Assembly (NCBI GenBank): GCA_903875455.1
Contig: CAIQWF010000087.1
Location: 1 to 32,795 of the forward strand
Direction of reading: 5' to 3'
From: an uncultured Pseudomonadota bacterium
GTDB lineage: Bacteria > Pseudomonadota > Gammaproteobacteria > Methylococcales > Methylomonadaceae
Length of the DNA stretch: 32,795 nucleotides
The first letter of the stretch is position 1; every line of letters starts with the position of its first letter. The translations under genes were made by a program, and so were the position numbers. Below, piece after piece: positions 32,525-32,795 of the stretch. The notes below the pieces were generated by a model. It was not told where the DNA came from and did not search any database. It saw only the letters and a list, made by a program, of their open reading frames with translations.

Positions 32525-32609
32525 GGAGAGGTTCCCGAGCGGCCAAAGGGATCAGACTGTAAATCTGCTGGCTCTGCCTTCGGAGGTTCGAATCCTCCCC
32601 TCTCCACCA
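32525..32609 (+). tRNA. tRNA-Tyr (anticodon GTA)
   Basis: Class II tRNA with a long variable arm (stem GGC/GCC). The acceptor GGAGAGG/CCTCTCC pairs fully, the anticodon loop is CTGTAAA, the T arm is GGAGG-TTCGAAT-CCTCC, and CCA is encoded. In the anticodon stem TCAGA/TCTGC, the top pair 27-43 is T-C, a mismatch. It is the first gene of a Tyr-Gly-Thr group. Confidence 0.95.
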
Positions 32610-32627
32610 TCATTTTCTGAGGCTACT

Positions 32628-32701
32628 GCGGGTGTAGTTCAATGGTAGAACTCCAGCCTTCCAAGCTGATCACGTGGGTTCGATTCCCATCACCCGCTCC
32701 A
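32628..32701 (+). tRNA. tRNA-Gly (anticodon TCC)
   Basis: The acceptor GCGGGTG/CACCCGC pairs fully, the anticodon loop CTTCCAA carries TCC, the T arm is GTGGG-TTCGATT-CCCAT, and CCA is encoded. The anticodon stem CCAGC/GCTGA has C-A at the 27-43 pair. Confidence 0.95.
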
Positions 32702-32719
32702 AAGTTCTATTGTTACAGC

Positions 32720-32795
<76 letters not shown>

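Overview
The window looks like chromosomal DNA of a gammaproteobacterium. The right half carries a conserved housekeeping block: hemA-prfA-prmC on the minus strand, divergent from a TPR lipoprotein gene, lolB, ispE, tRNA-Gln, prs, rplY and pth, then tRNA-Tyr, tRNA-Gly and tRNA-Thr. This is the order known from Pseudomonas, and the Tyr-Gly-Thr tRNA group normally precedes tuf. A pcnB-folK-panB operon and pbpC, dbpA and yccA homologues fit the same group. A methanotroph-like lineage (Methylococcales) is my guess only; no methane-oxidation gene is present.

Left part (1-7.8 kb): a cut UPF0182 membrane protein (minus); then, divergently, a secreted DUF4124 protein and the peptidoglycan synthase pbpC (plus); then on the minus strand an MFS anion transporter, a secreted CAP-domain protein and the DEAD-box helicase dbpA. 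Middle (7.8-15 kb): a minus-strand cluster for two-partner secretion. It holds a 970-residue filamentous-haemagglutinin-like exoprotein (TpsA), its outer-membrane transporter (TpsB, start codon overlapping the tpsA end) and a signal-peptide-bearing TPR-CHAT protein with an intact His/Cys protease dyad. This secretion system with its own caspase-like protease is the most interesting part of the window. The tpsA middle is strikingly AT-rich, and a perfect palindrome sits on its likely promoter.

Next (15.2-20.8 kb): panB-folK-pcnB (minus, ATGA overlaps), then plus-strand membrane genes (a small membrane protein, an RDD protein, yccA, a lipoprotein) facing a putative zinc metallopeptidase. 20.8-23.8 kb is an accessory island: a PIN toxin/antitoxin pair between copies of a dispersed repeat, an unrecognised 328-residue protein in AT-rich surroundings, a doubtful small ORF and a JAMM peptidase. 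From 23.8 kb to the end is the conserved core block.

Several structures are not explained by the gene list. Intrinsic-terminator hairpins lie inside the 5' coding regions of pth and of the lipoprotein gene after yccA. A short duplication between hemA and prfA leaves a 15-codon decoy copy of the prfA start. There are several dispersed palindromic repeats, and two neighbouring tRNAs have a mismatched 27-43 pair.
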